A program made the translations under genes and the position numbers. This document shows positions 19,060 to 26,802 of a DNA stretch of 64,000 nt, piece after piece (positions within the stretch are counted from its first letter, which is position 1; each line of letters begins with the position of its first letter). This DNA is from Maribacter stanieri. Lineage in GTDB: Bacteria > Bacteroidota > Bacteroidia > Flavobacteriales > Flavobacteriaceae. The notes under the pieces are model-generated. The model was not told where the DNA came from. It searched no databases and saw only the letters and a program-made list of their open reading frames with translations. Where the stretch lies: NCBI RefSeq assembly GCF_900112245.1, contig NZ_FOYX01000001.1, positions 2,095,856-2,159,855 of the forward strand, read 5' to 3'.

Positions 19060-19188
19060 ATGGGAAGTAAATCTAAAATGAATCTTATGAAATCTTACAA
19101 AATCATTAAAAAGGACGTGGAACAAAAGTTAAAAAAACAACAAAAGGAAAACGCTCTGGATATAATAAGTAAATCAATTTTAAAATAA
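19060..19188 (+). CDS. small Lys-rich protein upstream of ssb (42 aa)
   Basis: ATG GGA AGT starts a 42-residue frame rich in Lys and Gln (KIIKKDVEQKLKKQQKEN) that ends 24 bases before the ssb start. It has no membrane segment. The position directly ahead of a mobile-element-type ssb and the charged helical composition suggest a small accessory protein of the element. Alternative in-frame ATGs at 19078 and 19087 are possible starts. Function not recognised; coding status is moderately likely. Confidence 0.45.
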   Translation: MGSKSKMNLMKSYKIIKKDVEQKLKKQQKENALDIISKSILK

Positions 19189-19212
19189 ATATTAATCTTT
19201 AAATCTGTTATT

Positions 19213-19554
19213 ATGAGTACGTTAAAAAACAAAGTACAGTTAATCGGGAATGTTGGAAATGCTCCTGAAATCAAGAATCTTGAAAGTGGTAAAAAGGTAG
19301 CCAATTTCTCAATCGCCACCAATGAGTTTTATAAAAACTCGAACGGAGAAAAAGTGCAGAATACAGAATGGCACAATATTGTGGCATGGGGTAAAATTGC
19401 CGAAATCGTAGAGAAGTTTGTAGCAAAGGGAAAGGAAATTTCCATAGAGGGTAAATTGACTTCTAGAAGCTATGAAACCGAAGCCGGTGAAAAAAAATAT
19501 GTTACAGAAGTTGTAGCAAACGAAATTCTACTATTAGGAATTAAAGGCGAATAG
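19213..19554 (+). CDS. ssb: single-stranded DNA-binding protein, mobile-element type
   Basis: A 113-residue OB-fold protein beginning MSTLKNKVQLIGNVG, with EWHNIVAWGK and the KGKEISIEGKLTSRSYE core of SSB proteins. It stops right after the OB fold and lacks the acidic DDxPF-type tail that chromosomal SSBs use to recruit partners. This short form is typical of SSBs carried by Bacteroidetes integrative elements. It sits between a small Lys-rich gene and a truncated DUF6876-like gene and is followed by its own terminator. It is probably a remnant of an integrated element and may still be functional. Confidence 0.9.
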   Translation: MSTLKNKVQLIGNVGNAPEIKNLESGKKVANFSIATNEFYKNSNGEKVQNTEWHNIVAWGKIAEIVEKFVAKGKEISIEGKLTSRSYETEAGEKKYVTEVVANEILLLGIKGE

Positions 19555-19563
19555 CCAAAAAAT

Positions 19564-19604
19564 AAAGAGGGCGTTCCTGTCGAAAAGATGCGCCCTCTTT
19601 TTCA
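19564..19604 (+). terminator. terminator after ssb
   Basis: A GC-rich stem AGAGGGCG with CGCCCTCT and an internal loop is followed by a T-run, a few bases after the ssb stop codon. Confidence 0.85.
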
Positions 19605-19629
19605 TTAATAACTTCTAAATAAAATTATA

Positions 19630-19839
19630 ATGAAAGATAAAGTTAAAGAAATTAAAGAAAGGCTACAACAATTTAACGGTACTGAAATGTTTTATCAAAT
19701 CCCATTGACACGTACTCGTTTTACCGAAGGCTTAAAATATTTATCAAATGTTGCAGAATGTTTTTGGTTAATAACGGATGCTTCAATCATTGCCAAAAGT
19801 CTGAAGGATAAAAGTTACTTTATAACCATCGATTCCTAA
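19630..19839 (+). pseudogene. truncated DUF6876-like gene of a mobile element
   Basis: The 69 residues start KDKVKEIKERLQQFNGTE and include LKYLSNVAECFWLITDAS, which resembles the N-terminal half of DUF6876 proteins found on Bacteroidetes conjugative elements. Those proteins are, from memory, about twice this length. The frame ends in FITIDS exactly where the integrase on the opposite strand also loses its homology, so the 3' half was probably removed by a deletion that joined the two genes. Family assignment is from memory and moderately sure. Confidence 0.55.
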
Positions 19840-20661
19840 AGAAATACTATCCTGTGTTAAATTCATAACATCAATATAGCTGATTCCTGTATAGCAACTG
19901 AAAATGAATAAATCTCTTACGCGTTCTAGTCGTTTTAACTCAAACTCTTTAAATTCCATATTCTGTAATTCATATTCCGATAAAAATTCTCTCTCTCTCT
20001 TTTCAAAAACAGGTTTCCATCTAACGAAAGGGTCTTTATCTATCCATTCCATATGATATGCCAAGGTTACAATTTTCCTCAACCTTTGTATATGCTTCAT
20101 AATCGTATTTTGGCCCATACCTTTTGGATGACCTTTTGGCCAGTAATTAGCTAGGTAACATTCGAAATCGCAAAGGAATTTATAATCTAGTTTTTTAAGA
20201 AAAATGTTGTTTGTCTTTTTTTCTTTAGCTATAAACTTGATTATATAGTTTTCAGTAATGCTAAAATTTCGAATAGAACCTACTGCAAGGGTGTTTGAAA
20301 TTTTATTGTTATGGTATTTTATAAGTTCTAAAAGAGTTTTAGAGTCACCATCAAAACCTAAATATGTTGCTTTTATTAATTGGGCTGTAATCAATTGGTT
20401 TTTAAATCTCAATTCTTGGTAACACTGTACAAGTTGAGCATAAACCTGATCTAGATAGAGGTTTAGCCTTCTGGATTCCTCCTTATTACCTTTTGCTCGT
20501 TGCTTTTCATTATCCCAAGAACGAATGTCTGCTTTTAATTTAAGACTAATGGTTGCTCTTTTGCCATCTACAGTAATCCTGGCTTGAACTGTCGTTAAAT
20601 AATTTTTTGCGCGTGAAGAATTTATCCAAAATAGGATTGAAAATGTGTTTGAAGTACTCAT
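19783..20661 (-). pseudogene. tyrosine recombinase (integrase) lacking its catalytic C-terminus
   Basis: The N-terminal arm-binding domain (ITVDGKRATISLKLK), a SAM-like core-binding domain (NTIMKHIQRLRKIVTLAYHMEWI) and the start of the catalytic domain (RVRDLFIFSCYTGISYIDV) are present. Bacteroidetes integrases of this type are about 400 residues. This one ends at 292, just after GIDG, so the HxxR box and the catalytic Tyr are missing. It cannot catalyse recombination. Its start faces tRNA-Arg 230 bases away, the usual layout for an element that integrated into the tRNA 3' end. The truncation point coincides with the end of the DUF6876-like fragment. Confidence 0.82.
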
Positions 20662-20738
20662 AGTTGTCGTCTTTTAATTCATAATTAGAGACGAAAGTCA
20701 AATCAACTATACTTTTAAAATTACAACGGTTTTGCCAA

Positions 20739-20780
20739 ATCGACAACATTTGTTGTCGATTAACTTTTTTGTTGTCGATT
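20739..20780. repeat. TTGTCGAT repeats between integrase and tRNA-Arg
   Basis: ATCGACAACA (20739-20748) and TGTTGTCGAT (20751-20760) form a perfect inverted repeat with a 2-base spacer, and a third copy TGTTGTCGAT follows at 20770-20779 in direct orientation. Repeats beside an integrase start are often its arm-type binding sites or an operator for its own promoter. Confidence 0.7.
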
Positions 20781-20791
20781 TGTTGCCAATA

Positions 20792-20817
20792 CATATGAAA
20801 TCAATTGATTTCATATG
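20792..20817. repeat. 26-bp perfect palindrome
   Basis: The 26 bases read the same on both strands, centred on CAATTG with CATATG at both ends. It sits between the TTGTCGAT repeats and the tRNA-Arg terminator. A palindrome without a loop is better as a dimeric protein site than as an RNA hairpin. Confidence 0.85.
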
Positions 20818-20832
20818 ATGCCCTTAAAACCA

Positions 20833-20868
20833 ACAAACCCTGCAAATCATAAAATTTGCAGGGTTTTG
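20833..20868 (-). terminator. hairpin downstream of tRNA-Arg
   Basis: A 13-bp stem (20835-20847 with 20854-20866) with AAA/TTT flanks lies just past the 3' end of the minus-strand tRNA and is probably its transcription terminator. Confidence 0.75.
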
Positions 20869-20891
20869 ACTCTTTTAGTGAGTTAAACTTG

Positions 20892-20965
20892 TGACCTCGA
20901 CAGGATTCAAACCTGTAACCTCTTGAGCCGTAATCAAGTGCGCTATTCAGTTGCGCCACGAGGCC
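20892..20965 (-). tRNA. tRNA-Arg (anticodon ACG)
   Basis: The minus strand folds as a 74-base tRNA: acceptor GGCCTCG with CGAGGTC (one G-U), D arm with GCGC stem, anticodon stem CTTGA/TCAAG around the loop TTACGGC (anticodon ACG, reading CGT and by inosine CGC/CGA), and T arm ACAGG TTTGAAT CCTGT. CCA is not encoded; the base after the acceptor is A. Its 3' end faces the truncated integrase and is the likely integration site of the element. Confidence 0.95.
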
Positions 20966-21040
20966 ATTAATTGTTTCCCTTAACGGGGTGCAAATATATT
21001 TCTTTTTACATTTACCACAAAATTAAGGACATAATATTAA

Positions 21041-21553
21041 ATGGATTTTAAAAGTTTTATTAGAGATGTGCCCAATTTCCCTAAAGAGGGAGTCCTTTTT
21101 AAGGACATAACGTTGTTACTGCAAAACCCAAATGCATTAAAAGAAACTACTAGCGCTTTATTTGAGTTGTTAGAAGGGCAAAAAATTGATAAAGTTGTGG
21201 GTATGGAAAGCAGGGGATTCATTTTTGGTCCTTTACTAGCACAAAAGCTAAATGCTGGTTTTGTACCAATTCGTAAGCCAGGCAAACTACCATCAGAAAC
21301 TTTAAGTGAAACCTATGACCTGGAATATGGCACAGATACACTAGAAATACATTTTGATGCAATAAAGAAGGGGGATAAGGTTCTAGTGCACGATGATGTT
21401 TTAGCAACTGGTGGCACAGCGAATGCCGCTTGTAAATTGATTGAAAGATTAGGTGGTGTAATAGTGCAATGCAACTTTTTGATAGAACTAATTTTTCTTA
21501 ACGGAGTTTCTAAGGTTGAAGATTACCCGGTAAAATCTTTAATGAAGTATTAA
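21041..21553 (+). CDS. apt: adenine phosphoribosyltransferase
   Basis: A 170-residue type I phosphoribosyltransferase. PNFPKEGVLFKDIT (11-24) is the family's N-terminal signature, and residues 114-129 hold the PRPP-binding loop VLVHDDVLATGGTANA. The enzyme salvages adenine to AMP with PRPP in the cytoplasm. Full length and intact. It is the first recognisable core gene after the tRNA-Arg border. Its last bases overlap the stop of a small convergent gene by four bases. Confidence 0.96.
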   Translation: MDFKSFIRDVPNFPKEGVLFKDITLLLQNPNALKETTSALFELLEGQKIDKVVGMESRGFIFGPLLAQKLNAGFVPIRKPGKLPSETLSETYDLEYGTDTLEIHFDAIKKGDKVLVHDDVLATGGTANAACKLIERLGGVIVQCNFLIELIFLNGVSKVEDYPVKSLMKY

Positions 21554-21702
21554 TCTAATGCTTTAGTGGTAATAAAATAGCGCCAACCTATAAGTGCCAT
21601 TTGTAATTTACTTGCCTTGGCTAAATCTAATCGTTGTTTGCTGAAAGAAGGCAAAATTGCCTTATTAAGTTTTGCTAGTAGTTTGTAGAATGATTTTTTC
21701 AA
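21550..21702 (-). CDS. small conserved basic protein (50 aa), TTG start
   Basis: A TTG-started frame of 50 residues, rich in Lys and hydrophobic residues: KKSFYKLLAKLNKAILPSF, then LDLAKASKLQMALIGWRYF and TKALD at the end. From memory, short proteins of exactly this pattern recur next to core genes in Flavobacteriaceae, which supports it being real. The amphipathic, Lys-rich N-terminal half could associate with membrane or RNA. No function is established. It converges on apt with a 4-base overlap. Confidence 0.6.
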   Translation of the reverse strand: MKKSFYKLLAKLNKAILPSFSKQRLDLAKASKLQMALIGWRYFITTKALD

Positions 21703-22264
21703 GATAAATTTTTGGTAAAAATACATAAATAATAAAGCGATTGATCAAGTCGCAGTATTTGTATGTATTGTATCTGTTGAAAAAAATAATTTAATTATAT
21801 AAGGGTAATGACAATACTTATGAGCATGTAAATTAAAAGTTCTAATAAAGCTATCATATGTTCGATTTAGTTGGTTAAAAGTTTTTTTTCTTGCTTGTTG
21901 ATGAAAGGTATAATGCTAGTTGTATTTCTGCAAATGTAATTTGTTAAAACAATGTATTTGAATATGGTTGTATAAGTAAAAACATGAATTATATTATAAT
22001 TTGTAACAATAACTCTACAGAAGTGTTTTAATCTATAAGTGAAGTATTAGTTTGAGTTACATTTGAAAAGAAGTGTAGCGGGTTTTTAGATGCTTTTCAG
22101 AAATCGTAGGCTCGGAATCCATTAAAATAGTAGAAAAAGAACTGTTTCATCCTTTAACTAAAAAATTATCTGATGTTTTAGATGTATCTGGGTAACATAA
22201 AAATTGAATTGTTTTAAGTTTTTATAACACATCAATTGTCATATGCTAAGAGATTTCTTCTATT
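21703..22264. other. non-coding stretch between small protein gene and the exchanger gene
   Basis: No convincing gene is present. A 20-codon hydrophobic minus-strand frame (21795-21857, MIALLELLIYMLISI) might encode a tiny membrane peptide but has no support beyond composition. The right end carries the promoter of the exchanger. Confidence 0.5.
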
Positions 22265-22272
22265 TATATTTG
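22265..22272 (+). promoter_or_regulatory. -7 promoter box of the exchanger gene
   Basis: TATATTTG fits TAnnTTTG and lies 14 bases before ATG 22287. This argues for that ATG rather than the in-frame TTG at 22236. Confidence 0.55.
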
Positions 22273-22286
22273 TACAAATTCATTTA

Positions 22287-23225
22287 ATGCTAAACTTTTT
22301 ATTTATTCTGGGGGGGCTAGTTTTATTGATAGCCGGTGGTAATTGGCTGTTAAAAGCTGCGGTCGATTTATCTTTAAAATTGAAAATCCCAAAAATTGTT
22401 ATAGGAATGACGGTAGTATCTTTTGCTACATCTGCACCAGAGCTTATTGTAAGCATTAATGCTGCTTTAGATGGTTTTCCAGATTTGGCACTAGGAAATG
22501 TAGTGGGGTCAAATATTGCCAATTTAGGCTTGGTACTTGCTATAACTATTTTGTTGAGTCCTATAGATGTCAGTAAAAGCTTTTATACGACAGACTGGCC
22601 TGTAATGATGATTGCTTCTTTACTATTCTTCTTCTTTATTTACTTTGATGGTGTCTTGGAGCAATATGAAGGTATTGTAATGGTAGTGTTCCTGTTTCTG
22701 TTTTTAGTGTACTTACTCCGTTTTCAAAAACCAGCGGTTATAGATGAAGAAGATGAACCAGATGTGATGTTGCCAACATATAAAACAGCATTATTTTTAG
22801 GATTAGGTGGTGGTGCTCTTTGGGGTGGGTCTGAATTATTGATTAGTGGCGCTGTGGGTATGGCAACCGTATTTGGGGTAAGCGAACGTATAATAGCAAT
22901 TACTATTGTTTCTGTAGGCACTAGTATACCTGAATTGGCGGCATCTATTATTGCAGTAATCAAAAAGGAAAAAGCGATATCTTTAGGAAACTTAATAGGT
23001 TCCAACATTTTTAATTTATTAGCGGTTTTAGGTATCACTTCTATAATAACACCGATTACCGTTATGGATCAAGGTCTATTAACTAATGATATCTTTTGGA
23101 TGCTAGGTATCTCTTTCCTTATTCTGCCTCTAGTATTTATACCAAAAGGATTGCGATTGGGGTGGAGAGATGGTTTGGTACTAATTAGTATATACTTAGC
23201 ATTTATATACGTTACAATCGGATAA
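22287..23225 (+). CDS. calcium/sodium antiporter (CaCA family, YrbG-like)
   Basis: About ten membrane segments are arranged as two inverted repeats. The two alpha-repeat motifs are visible: FATSAPELIVSINAAL with GNVVGSNIANLG in the first half, and VSVGTSIPELAASIIA with GNLIGSNIFNLLA in the second; the Glu in each PEL binds the cation. The family exchanges Ca2+ for Na+ (or K+) across the inner membrane. The protein is 312 residues from ATG 22287. An acidic loop (DEEDEPD) joins the halves. A terminator follows. The ion specificity in this organism is inferred from family only. Confidence 0.93.
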   Translation: MLNFLFILGGLVLLIAGGNWLLKAAVDLSLKLKIPKIVIGMTVVSFATSAPELIVSINAALDGFPDLALGNVVGSNIANLGLVLAITILLSPIDVSKSFYTTDWPVMMIASLLFFFFIYFDGVLEQYEGIVMVVFLFLFLVYLLRFQKPAVIDEEDEPDVMLPTYKTALFLGLGGGALWGGSELLISGAVGMATVFGVSERIIAITIVSVGTSIPELAASIIAVIKKEKAISLGNLIGSNIFNLLAVLGITSIITPITVMDQGLLTNDIFWMLGISFLILPLVFIPKGLRLGWRDGLVLISIYLAFIYVTIG

Positions 23226-23253
23226 TTAAAAGAATATAAAAATTAAACCAATA

Positions 23254-23287
23254 AAAAACGCCTTGGAAAATATCCAAGGCGTTTTTA
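23254..23287. terminator. bidirectional terminator between exchanger and glnA
   Basis: A 14-bp stem (23254-23267 with 23273-23286) with A-run before and T-run after serves the two convergent genes. Confidence 0.9.
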
Positions 23288-23311
23288 GTATAATCGACAA
23301 TTAATTTGGTA

Positions 23312-24334
23312 TTAAAATTTAGCTGTTTTCACAGTTTTAATAATTCTCGCTGCAATCTTGTATGGATCACCATTAGAAGCTGGTCTTCTATCTTCTAACC
23401 AACCTTTGTAACCTTTTTCAACAGCAATAATTGGAATACGTATTGATGCACCTCTATCAGAAACACCCCAAGAGAAATCATTTATTGAAGCAGTTTCGTG
23501 TAAACCAGTTAAACGTTGGTCGTTAAACTCACCGTAAACGGCAATATGTTCTTTTACTAATGGTCTAAAAGACTCACAGATTGCTGCGTAAACTTCTTTG
23601 CTACCACTAGTTCTTAATGCAGTATTTGAGAAGTTAGCATGCATACCTGATCCATTCCAATCCATATCTTTTCCTAATGGTTTTGGGTGGTACTCTATAT
23701 AGTATCCGTATTTTTCGGTTAATCTGTCAAGAAGGTATCTTGCAATCCAGATTTCATCACCTGCTTTTTTAGCGCCTTTTGCAAACAATTGAAATTCCCA
23801 TTGTCCAGAAGCAACTTCTTGGTTAATTCCCTCAAAGTTCAAACCTGCTTCGATACATAAATCAGCATGTTCTTCAACTAGATCTCTACCATGAGTATGC
23901 AGACCACCAACTGAACAGTAGTACATACCTTGTGGTGCAGGATATCCTCCAATAGGGAAACCTAATGGCAATTGAGTTTTGGTATCCATAATGAAATACT
24001 CTTGTTCAAAACCAAACCAGAAATCATCATCCTCATCATCAATTGTTGCTCTTCCATTAGAAACATGAGGTGTTCCATCGGCATTCATTACTTCGGTCAT
24101 TACTAAATAACCGTTGATTCTGTCTGGGTCAGGGTAAATTGCTACAGGCACTAATAAACAATCAGAAGCTCCACCTGAAGCTTGTCTAGTAGAAGATCCG
24201 TCAAAAGACCAATTACCTAACTCTTCAATAGTTCCTTTAAAATCTTCATGCTCTTCAACTTTCGTTTTGCTTCGCATGTTTTGTGTTGGAAAGTATCCAT
24301 CTAACCAGATGTATTCTAATTTAATTTTGGCCAT
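23312..24334 (-). CDS. glnA: glutamine synthetase, type II (eukaryote-like)
   Basis: At 340 residues this is the short GSII form. The beta-grasp N-terminus contains NWSFDGSST, the catalytic domain has WFGFEQEYF (metal-binding Glu), NFEGINQEVASGQWEFQ, and DWNGSGMHANFSN. It makes glutamine from glutamate, ammonia and ATP in the cytoplasm. It lacks the adenylylation loop of GSI, so control by GlnE is not expected. It is divergent from a GSIII gene; having both types side by side is notable. A TATTTTTG box lies about 33 bases upstream (minus strand 24374-24367). Confidence 0.95.
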   Translation of the reverse strand: MAKIKLEYIWLDGYFPTQNMRSKTKVEEHEDFKGTIEELGNWSFDGSSTRQASGGASDCLLVPVAIYPDPDRINGYLVMTEVMNADGTPHVSNGRATIDDEDDDFWFGFEQEYFIMDTKTQLPLGFPIGGYPAPQGMYYCSVGGLHTHGRDLVEEHADLCIEAGLNFEGINQEVASGQWEFQLFAKGAKKAGDEIWIARYLLDRLTEKYGYYIEYHPKPLGKDMDWNGSGMHANFSNTALRTSGSKEVYAAICESFRPLVKEHIAVYGEFNDQRLTGLHETASINDFSWGVSDRGASIRIPIIAVEKGYKGWLEDRRPASNGDPYKIAARIIKTVKTAKF

Positions 24335-24366
24335 AATATGTTCGTTATTTTTTAATAAAAGACAAA

Positions 24367-24374
24367 CAAAAATA
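24367..24374 (-). promoter_or_regulatory. -7 promoter box of glnA
   Basis: TATTTTTG on the minus strand, a perfect TAnnTTTG match, about 33 bases before the start codon. Confidence 0.5.
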
Positions 24375-24489
24375 TGTTTTTTATCAATCTGTACGAATTT
24401 TTGAGGGGGTTAATCTTTAAAAATTAAATTTTTTGTTATCTACCCCTATTTTTTATTGGGTATTTTATCATATTTCTATTTATAGAACG

Positions 24490-24497
24490 TAATTTTG
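24490..24497 (+). promoter_or_regulatory. -7 promoter box of glnN
   Basis: TAATTTTG fits TAnnTTTG and lies 24 bases before ATG 24522. With the glnA box it defines a divergent promoter pair. Confidence 0.5.
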
Positions 24498-24521
24498 TCA
24501 AATTAACAATGTATTTATATT

Positions 24522-26708
24522 ATGATGTCATCAAGATTTGCTGCAATTGCCGAAAGTCAGAAGAGAGCCAGTATCGCCATAGAAGAAAAAGGTAGGCGGT
24601 CTGAGTTGTTCGGTATCAATGTGTTTAATGAAAGTAAGATGTTGCAATATCTTACTAAAGATGCATTGGAAAGTTTGAAAGGTGCAATGGTTTCGGGTTC
24701 TAAAATTGACAGGAAAATTGCTGATCAAGTAGCTGAGGCTATTAAAGGTTGGGCCATTACTATGGGTGCTACACATTACACACATTGGTTTCAGCCATTA
24801 ACAGGTGCTACGGCAGAAAAACACGATGCCTTTTTTGATCTATTACCTGATGGTAGGGCTTTAGAGAAGTTTGGTGGCGGACAATTAGTTCAGCAAGAAC
24901 CAGACGCTTCTAGTTTTCCAAGTGGTGGTATCAGAAACACCTTTGAAGCAAGAGGTTATACCGCATGGGATCCTTCTTCACCGGCATTTATATATGGTAC
25001 TACCTTATGCATACCTACTATTTTTGTTTCCTATACGGGAGAGGCTTTAGATAATAAGGCTCCGTTATTAAGGGCCTTAAGTGCTGTTGATGATGCAGCT
25101 ACCGCTGTTGCAAAGTATTTTGATAAAACCGTATCCAAGGTCAATGCAACTTTAGGATGGGAGCAAGAATATTTTTTGATAGATAAGGCTCTTGCACATT
25201 CTAGACCAGATATTATGATGACTGGGCGTACCTTAGTTGGTGAGACACCTGCAAAAGGACAACAGTTAGATGATCATTATTTTGGAGTAATTCCGAGTCG
25301 CGTTCTTAGTTTTATGAGCGATTTGGAAAAGGAGTGTACCAAGTTGGGAATTCCTGTTAAAACCAGACATAATGAGGTTGCTCCTAATCAATTTGAGCTT
25401 GCACCGGTTTTTGAGGAAGCAAACTTAGCAATAGACCATAACCTACTTTTAATGGATGTGATGGATAAAATTGCTGACAAACATCATTTTAAGGTTTTGT
25501 TTCATGAAAAACCATTTGCAGGTATAAATGGTTCTGGTAAACATAACAACTGGTCATTGGCAACGGATACGGGTGTTAATCTTCTTAGTCCTGGTTCTAC
25601 GCCAATGAAGAATTTACAATTTCTAACCTTTTTTATAAACACAATTAAAGCTGTTGATACTTATGAGGAGCTATTACGTTCTTCAATTGCATCGGCAGGT
25701 AACGATTATCGTTTAGGGGCAAATGAAGCTCCGCCAGCAATATTTTCAATATTCGTAGGTACACAATTAAGTAATGTTTTAGATGAATTGGAGGGTGTTT
25801 CAAAAGGAAAATTATCTCCAGAGGAAAAAACGGAATTGAAATTAAATGTGGTTGGTAAGATTCCAGAAATTTTAATGGATAACACCGATCGTAATAGAAC
25901 ATCACCTTTTGCATTTACCGGAAATAAATTTGAAATGCGCGGCGTTGGGGCAAAAACAAATTGTGCCAAGCCAATGACCATTTTAAATACTATAGTTGCC
26001 AAGCAATTACGAGATTTTAAAAAGGAGGTAGATTTATTGGTCGATAAGAAAAGCTTGAAAAAGGATGAAGCTGTTTTTAATGTACTTCGTGAATATATAA
26101 AAACATCTAAACGTATTCGATTTGATGGTGATGGGTATAGTGCAGAATGGGAAAATGAAGCTAAAAGAAGAAAACTTAGCAATAACCGCAATACCCCAGA
26201 AGCTCTTGAAGTATTGACATCAAAAAATAGTATTGAACTTTTTGAGTCAATGAACGTAATGAGCAAGATTGAGGTAAGCGCTCGCCAAGAAGTAGATTTA
26301 GAGAATTATATATTACGTGTACAAATTGAGGGTAGGGTGTATAATGAATTGGTATATGGGTATATAATGCCTTCAGCATTAGAATATCAGAATATGTTGA
26401 TCAAGAACGTATCTGGACTAAAGGAAATTTACGGAGCTGCCCATAAGAAATTTTCAGAAGGTCAATTGACCATGATCGAGGAAATTGCAGAGCACATAGT
26501 AGGTATCAAAAAAATGGTGGATGCTATGGCAGATGCACGTAAAAAAGCAAATGCGTTAAAAGATACTAAGAAGAAGGCCGAAGCTTACTGCTATAATGTA
26601 AAGCCATATTTTTCTGATATTAGATTGCATAGCGATAAGTTAGAAAAGCTCATGGACAACAATCTATGGCCGTTAACAAAATATCGAGAATTGCTATTTA
26701 TTGAGTAA
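24522..26708 (+). CDS. glnN: glutamine synthetase, type III
   Basis: The 728-residue length and the sequence fit GSIII, the large form common in Bacteroidetes. FGINVFNESKM near the start, GATHYTHWFQPLTG, LGWEQEYFLID (metal site) and RHNEVAPNQFELAP are characteristic, as is NGSGKHNNWSL. It makes glutamine from glutamate and ammonia as a dodecamer in the cytoplasm. The C-terminal helical region (about residues 640-728) is specific to type III. It is transcribed away from the GSII gene. Full length, no oddities. Large antisense frames here are shadows. Confidence 0.97.
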   Translation: MMSSRFAAIAESQKRASIAIEEKGRRSELFGINVFNESKMLQYLTKDALESLKGAMVSGSKIDRKIADQVAEAIKGWAITMGATHYTHWFQPLTGATAEKHDAFFDLLPDGRALEKFGGGQLVQQEPDASSFPSGGIRNTFEARGYTAWDPSSPAFIYGTTLCIPTIFVSYTGEALDNKAPLLRALSAVDDAATAVAKYFDKTVSKVNATLGWEQEYFLIDKALAHSRPDIMMTGRTLVGETPAKGQQLDDHYFGVIPSRVLSFMSDLEKECTKLGIPVKTRHNEVAPNQFELAPVFEEANLAIDHNLLLMDVMDKIADKHHFKVLFHEKPFAGINGSGKHNNWSLATDTGVNLLSPGSTPMKNLQFLTFFINTIKAVDTYEELLRSSIASAGNDYRLGANEAPPAIFSIFVGTQLSNVLDELEGVSKGKLSPEEKTELKLNVVGKIPEILMDNTDRNRTSPFAFTGNKFEMRGVGAKTNCAKPMTILNTIVAKQLRDFKKEVDLLVDKKSLKKDEAVFNVLREYIKTSKRIRFDGDGYSAEWENEAKRRKLSNNRNTPEALEVLTSKNSIELFESMNVMSKIEVSARQEVDLENYILRVQIEGRVYNELVYGYIMPSALEYQNMLIKNVSGLKEIYGAAHKKFSEGQLTMIEEIAEHIVGIKKMVDAMADARKKANALKDTKKKAEAYCYNVKPYFSDIRLHSDKLEKLMDNNLWPLTKYRELLFIE

Positions 26709-26778
26709 GTTTTAATAAGTAATTGAAAAAATGAGGGAATATTAAGCTGTTCTAAGGTTACAGTTTTAATGATTCCCT

Positions 26779-26786
26779 TATTTTTG
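26779..26786 (+). promoter_or_regulatory. -7 promoter box of the purM-like gene
   Basis: TATTTTTG, 16 bases before ATG 26803, matches TAnnTTTG. Confidence 0.5.
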
Positions 26787-26802
26787 CCACAAATTTTTAA
26801 TT

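Noticed and set aside
19848-19857. TATCCTGTGT, matching the proposed locus operator core
   Set aside because: It lies inside the integrase coding sequence with no promoter at 20 bp; taken as a chance match.
21795-21857. 20-codon hydrophobic frame, possible tiny membrane peptide
   Set aside because: Too short and without a conserved partner; AT-rich DNA gives such frames by chance.
25706-26266. 186-codon antisense frame inside glnN
   Set aside because: Serine-rich low-information translation opposite a highly conserved gene; a shadow frame.
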